Origin: Eubacterium sp.
GTDB lineage: Bacteria; Bacillota; Clostridia; Lachnospirales; Lachnospiraceae
Assembly (NCBI GenBank): GCA_022776205.1
Contig: JALFIK010000113.1
Span: 1 to 7,389, forward strand
DNA: 7,389 nt
Reading direction: 5' to 3'
In this document: piece after piece, positions 5,074-7,389 of the stretch
How the letters are laid out: every line of letters starts with the position of its first letter
Numbering within the stretch: the stretch's first letter is position 1
Made by a program: the position numbers and the translations under genes
Notes under the pieces: model-generated
The model's input: only the letters and a program-made list of their open reading frames with translations
Told to the model about the DNA's origin: nothing
Database searches by the model: none

Positions 5074-5997
5074 ATGGAATATCTATTATTACTTGCTGGT
5101 TTTGTTTTGCTCATTAAAGGAGCGGATTTCTTTGTGGACGGTTCTTCTTCCATTGCAAGAACACTTAAAGTACCATCTATTGTCATCGGCCTTACTTTAG
5201 TCTCCATGGGAACAAGTGCTCCGGAGGCTGCCGTCAGTATCACCGCCGCCCTGCAGGGAAGCAATGATATCTCCCTCGGAAACGTCATCGGGTCCAATAT
5301 GTTTAATCTGCTCACGGTCATTGGATGCGCTGCTCTTATTCGCCCGATCAACTCTCCAAAAGAAATTTTAAAAAGAGATCTCTGGTGGAATCTCGGCATG
5401 ACCACTCTTCTTTTTCTCCTTATTTTTGACAAAAAAATAAGCCGTCTGAATGGATTTGTTTTACTGGCCGGCATGGCAGTATATCTCTTCCTTGTTGTAA
5501 AAAAAGCCATGGCAGATCGCGTTCGGACCAAGCCGGAAGCAGAGGAGGCCATGCCTGTTCCGAAAAGTATTTTGTTTGTCGTGATTGGTCTTGCTGCTGT
5601 CATTTTGGGCGGACAACTTGTGGTGAACAATGCAAGCATCATCGCCCGCTCCCTCGGCATGAGTGATGCCCTCGTCGGACTTACGATTGTAGCCATTGGT
5701 ACCTCCCTTCCGGAGCTCGTGACTTCCGTTGTCGCAGCCAGAAAGGGAGATTCCGGTATTGCCCTTGGAAATGCCGTGGGAAGCTGTCTTTTTAACATTA
5801 TGTTCATTCTGGGAATGACCTCGGCCATCTCCCCGATCCGGGTTGCCGGTGATCTTCTTATCGACACCGCCATCCTGATTGGCATCGGACTGATCACCGT
5901 CCTCTTCGCTTATACTGATAAAAAAATCAAGCGCTACGAAGGTCTGATCTGCCTTTCCTGTTATGCGATATATACAGCATTTATTATTTTAAGATAA
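5074..5997 (+). CDS. CaCA-family cation exchanger (YrbG type), probable Mn2+/Ca2+ exporter
   Basis: This 307-residue polytopic membrane protein belongs to the Ca2+/cation antiporter superfamily, in the prokaryotic YrbG-like branch. The two inverted alpha repeats are clear: GLTLVSMGTSAPE with GNVIGSNMFN (39-51, 69-78) and GLTIVAIGTSLPE with GNAVGSCLFN (202-214, 232-241). Glu51 and Glu214 are the expected ion-binding glutamates. The position aligned with Asp240 of the Methanocaldococcus exchanger NCX_Mj is Asn241 here. A hydrophilic linker (about 143-164) separates the halves, as usual. The ATG follows a perfect AAGGAGG four bases upstream. Homology alone would say Na+/Ca2+ antiporter, but the Mn2+ riboswitch in its leader argues that Mn2+ efflux is a physiological task. 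It is monocistronic, between its own promoter and the hairpin at 6003. Confidence 0.9.
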   Translation: MEYLLLLAGFVLLIKGADFFVDGSSSIARTLKVPSIVIGLTLVSMGTSAPEAAVSITAALQGSNDISLGNVIGSNMFNLLTVIGCAALIRPINSPKEILKRDLWWNLGMTTLLFLLIFDKKISRLNGFVLLAGMAVYLFLVVKKAMADRVRTKPEAEEAMPVPKSILFVVIGLAAVILGGQLVVNNASIIARSLGMSDALVGLTIVAIGTSLPELVTSVVAARKGDSGIALGNAVGSCLFNIMFILGMTSAISPIRVAGDLLIDTAILIGIGLITVLFAYTDKKIKRYEGLICLSCYAIYTAFIILR

Positions 5998-6002
5998 CAA
6001 AA

Positions 6003-6058
6003 GAATCGCCGGTATCATCGATTTTTTCAATCATATCCATCGAATATACCGGCGATTC
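6003..6058. terminator. Shared terminator hairpin between convergent genes
   Basis: GAATCGCCGGTAT (6003-6015) pairs perfectly with ATACCGGCGATTC (6046-6058), and an inner TCGAT/ATCGA stem (6018-6022 with 6039-6043) lengthens it. Read leftward, it is followed by TTTTGTTATCTT, a good terminator tail for the dehydrogenase gene. Read rightward, the tail CCTTATTCTATT is weaker but may still end the exchanger transcript. Confidence 0.8.
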
Positions 6059-6086
6059 CCTTATTCTATTAATTCTCCCCTGCCAT

Positions 6087-6890
6087 TTACCATGTCCGGG
6101 AATTCAATTCTTTAAATTGTGCCACCGTAGAAACATGGGAATTTAATCCGCCATCCACATTTACAATCTGACCGGTCACATAGGCACTTTCATCAGATGC
6201 CAGATATACACACATATGTCCGATATCTTCCGGACATCCATACCGGTTAACCATAATATTACTCATAAAAATATCTTTGAGCGCCTGCGGAACATTTGCC
6301 TCATTTTCCGGAGTAACGATCAGTCCGGGACGCACACAGTTACAACGAATATTTTTCTTTCCGTACTGGAGTGCAGTATACTGCGTCAGCTTATCCACAC
6401 CGGCCTTCGCACAGGCATAAGCGGTAGATCCAAGGTCTCCGGAACAGGATGCCATGGAGCCGATATTAATAATCGATCCACCGTTTTCATTCTTCTCCAT
6501 ATATGGAAGAACACACTTAATTGCATAGAATGTTCCCCTTACATCACTCTGAAAAATATTATCCCACATCTCAAGGGTAAGCTCATCCACGCGTCCGTCT
6601 TTAAGGCCCACATTAGCAGCATTATTTACAAGAATATCGATTTTACCAAATTTCTCTGCAGTATCCCTGATTAATGCTTCGATGCTTTCAATCTGTGTCA
6701 TATCCATAAAATGATACCAGGCTTCCCCGCCTTCTTTAGCGATACTGTCCACAACAGCCTGTCCTTTTGCTTCACGACGACCGCAAACAACAACCTTGGC
6801 ACCTTCCGAAGCAAAAAGCCTCGAAATCCCCACACCGATTCCACTAGTCGATCCGGTAACAATTGCCACTTTCCCTTTTAATCTGTCCAT
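6087..6890 (-). CDS. Short-chain dehydrogenase/reductase (SDR), substrate unknown
   Basis: A 267-residue classical SDR, a soluble NAD(P)(H)-dependent oxidoreductase. The cofactor motif TGSTSGIG is at 12-19; CGRRE (36-40) after strand 2 puts arginines where NADP(H) enzymes hold the 2'-phosphate. NNAA (89-92) replaces the usual NNAG. Catalytic Ser145, Tyr158 and Lys162 (YACAK) are present, but the tetrad Asn is Asp116 (IFQSDVRG, where FabG has IIETNLSS). RPGLIVT and VNVDGG (244-248) are typical C-terminal landmarks, followed by an 18-residue tail after GG. Start: AAGGAG nine bases before ATG 6890; an out-of-frame ATG lies four bases upstream. The ...IRCN.V.PGLI.T...PEDI stretch recalls clostridial bile-acid 12alpha-hydroxysteroid dehydrogenases, but many SDRs share it, so no substrate is assigned. 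It may be expressed from the weak promoter at 6975-7002 or by read-through from the DUF2442 gene. Confidence 0.88.
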   Translation of the reverse strand: MDRLKGKVAIVTGSTSGIGVGISRLFASEGAKVVVCGRREAKGQAVVDSIAKEGGEAWYHFMDMTQIESIEALIRDTAEKFGKIDILVNNAANVGLKDGRVDELTLEMWDNIFQSDVRGTFYAIKCVLPYMEKNENGGSIINIGSMASCSGDLGSTAYACAKAGVDKLTQYTALQYGKKNIRCNCVRPGLIVTPENEANVPQALKDIFMSNIMVNRYGCPEDIGHMCVYLASDESAYVTGQIVNVDGGLNSHVSTVAQFKELNSRTW

Positions 6891-6974
6891 GCATTATTTC
6901 TCCTTCATCTAAATATTATCCTGTAAGTCAAATCAGCACATCCATCTCTTTAAGACGTACTACTTAATCACATT

Positions 6975-7002
6975 ATCATATATATTCTTTTTATTCAAGC
7001 AA
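6975..7002 (-). promoter_or_regulatory. Weak candidate promoter for the dehydrogenase gene
   Basis: On the - strand, TTGCTT (7002-6997), a 16-base spacer and TATGAT (6980-6975) lie about 85 bases ahead of the dehydrogenase ATG. The -35 is poor and the area is AT-rich. No hairpin terminator is visible between the DUF2442 stop and this gene, so co-transcription is equally possible. Confidence 0.3.
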
Positions 7003-7005
7003 ATT

Positions 7006-7281
7006 TTAAGCAATTTTTTCCTTTACATTTTCTAATTCATATAGCATATCCGGATCCAAATCTAAGCATTTGCTTTCATCTCTGGTTCCAGTGACATCCC
7101 AAGCCAATGAATCATTTAATATTGTGCATGCATTCATAAAAAAATCAATATCCTTTAATCGTTCAAAAACCTTTTTTTCTAAGAGATGACTTGCATCATA
7201 ACAAACTATTTTTCCATCCTCGAAATATACATCTACTTTATAGTCCCTATATGGGATTACCTGTACTACTTTTGGAAACAT
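7006..7281 (-). CDS. DUF2442 domain protein
   Basis: A 91-residue soluble protein of the DUF2442 family, of unknown function. The recognisable elements are the N-terminal sheet with YKVDVYFEDGKIVCYDASHLL (positions 14-34), VFERLKDIDFF (38-48), SLAWD (58-62) and the terminal LDLDPDMLYE (73-82), where family members have a D-x-x-P/D-x-x-LY ending. The start follows AGGGGG six bases upstream. The preceding gene on the same strand ends 18 bases earlier and looks like DUF4160, the usual partner of DUF2442, so the two form an operon. The DNA looks more AT-rich than the kdp or exchanger genes, which may mean recent acquisition. A toxin-antitoxin-like role is sometimes guessed for such pairs but nothing here proves it. 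Confidence 0.8.
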   Translation of the reverse strand: MFPKVVQVIPYRDYKVDVYFEDGKIVCYDASHLLEKKVFERLKDIDFFMNACTILNDSLAWDVTGTRDESKCLDLDPDMLYELENVKEKIA

Positions 7282-7299
7282 TTAAATCCCCCTCTCATA

Positions 7300-7389
7300 T
7301 TAAACCAAAGGATTGATTCGATTTAATGGAAGTCCATCTTTGGAAAGCTCCCAGTTTTGCATCAATTCATCCTGATGAATCACACACCA
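7300..7389 (-). CDS. C-terminal fragment of a DUF4160-like protein (cut by window edge)
   Basis: The last 29 codons of a - strand gene are visible, ending at TAA (7302-7300). The tail contains HQDELMQNWELSKDG followed by PLNRINPL. DUF4160 proteins typically end with a helix of the H.ELL.NW type and a final I.PL, and they usually sit directly ahead of a DUF2442 gene, as here. The N-terminal histidine-rich part that would confirm the family lies outside the window. Confidence 0.65.
   Translation of the reverse strand, partial: WCVIHQDELMQNWELSKDGLPLNRINPLV

Noticed and set aside
4956..5897. Long 313-residue open frame on the - strand opposite the exchanger
   Set aside because: It is the reverse-strand shadow of a clear CaCA gene and overlaps the riboswitch terminator; composition is Arg/Ser/Pro-rich with no recognisable domain.

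Overview
The window looks like a chromosomal segment of a low-to-moderate-GC Gram-positive bacterium, most likely a Clostridia/Lachnospiraceae-type gut Firmicute. This rests on strong AAGGAGG-type ribosome binding sites, protein style and leader architecture; no rRNA or marker gene is present to prove it. It is a cation-homeostasis neighbourhood with accessory genes at the right edge.

Left part (1-4738). After the tail and terminator of an upstream gene comes a regulatory region, then a + strand operon: an unannotated 41-residue one-helix membrane protein (385-510), ktrB (the K+ channel-like subunit, 503-1816) and ktrA (the RCK gating subunit, 1832-2485). Facing it on the - strand is a kdpD-kdpE two-component pair (4738 to 2491). 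The convergent stop codons are only 5 bases apart. No kdpFABC pump genes are visible, and KdpD is a short form lacking the N-terminal KdpD/USP sensor part. The promoter ahead of the small gene carries tandem direct repeats with an 11-bp period, a sequence close to the E. coli KdpE site, a 14-bp palindrome and a good -10 with a poor -35. The simplest model is that KdpDE controls the Ktr uptake operon beside it.

Middle part (4739-5997). A divergent region drives kdpD leftward from an extended -10 and a cation exchanger gene rightward from a near-consensus promoter. The exchanger leader matches the yybP-ykoY (Mn2+-sensing) riboswitch: GGAGTAG start, U-CGUCA and CCGG flanking the P3 internal hairpin, and an AACGAGAC end. 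It is followed by a 19-bp terminator stem that overlaps the 3' strand of P1, as in a transcriptional ON switch. The CaCA-family exchanger downstream, which homology alone would call a Na+/Ca2+ antiporter, is therefore a candidate Mn2+ (or Mn2+/Ca2+) exporter.

Right part (5998-7389). A shared hairpin separates the exchanger from a convergent short-chain dehydrogenase whose catalytic-tetrad Asn is replaced by Asp. At the edge is an AT-richer - strand pair: the end of a DUF4160-like gene followed by a DUF2442 gene. No tRNA, rRNA, CRISPR or insertion sequence was seen.
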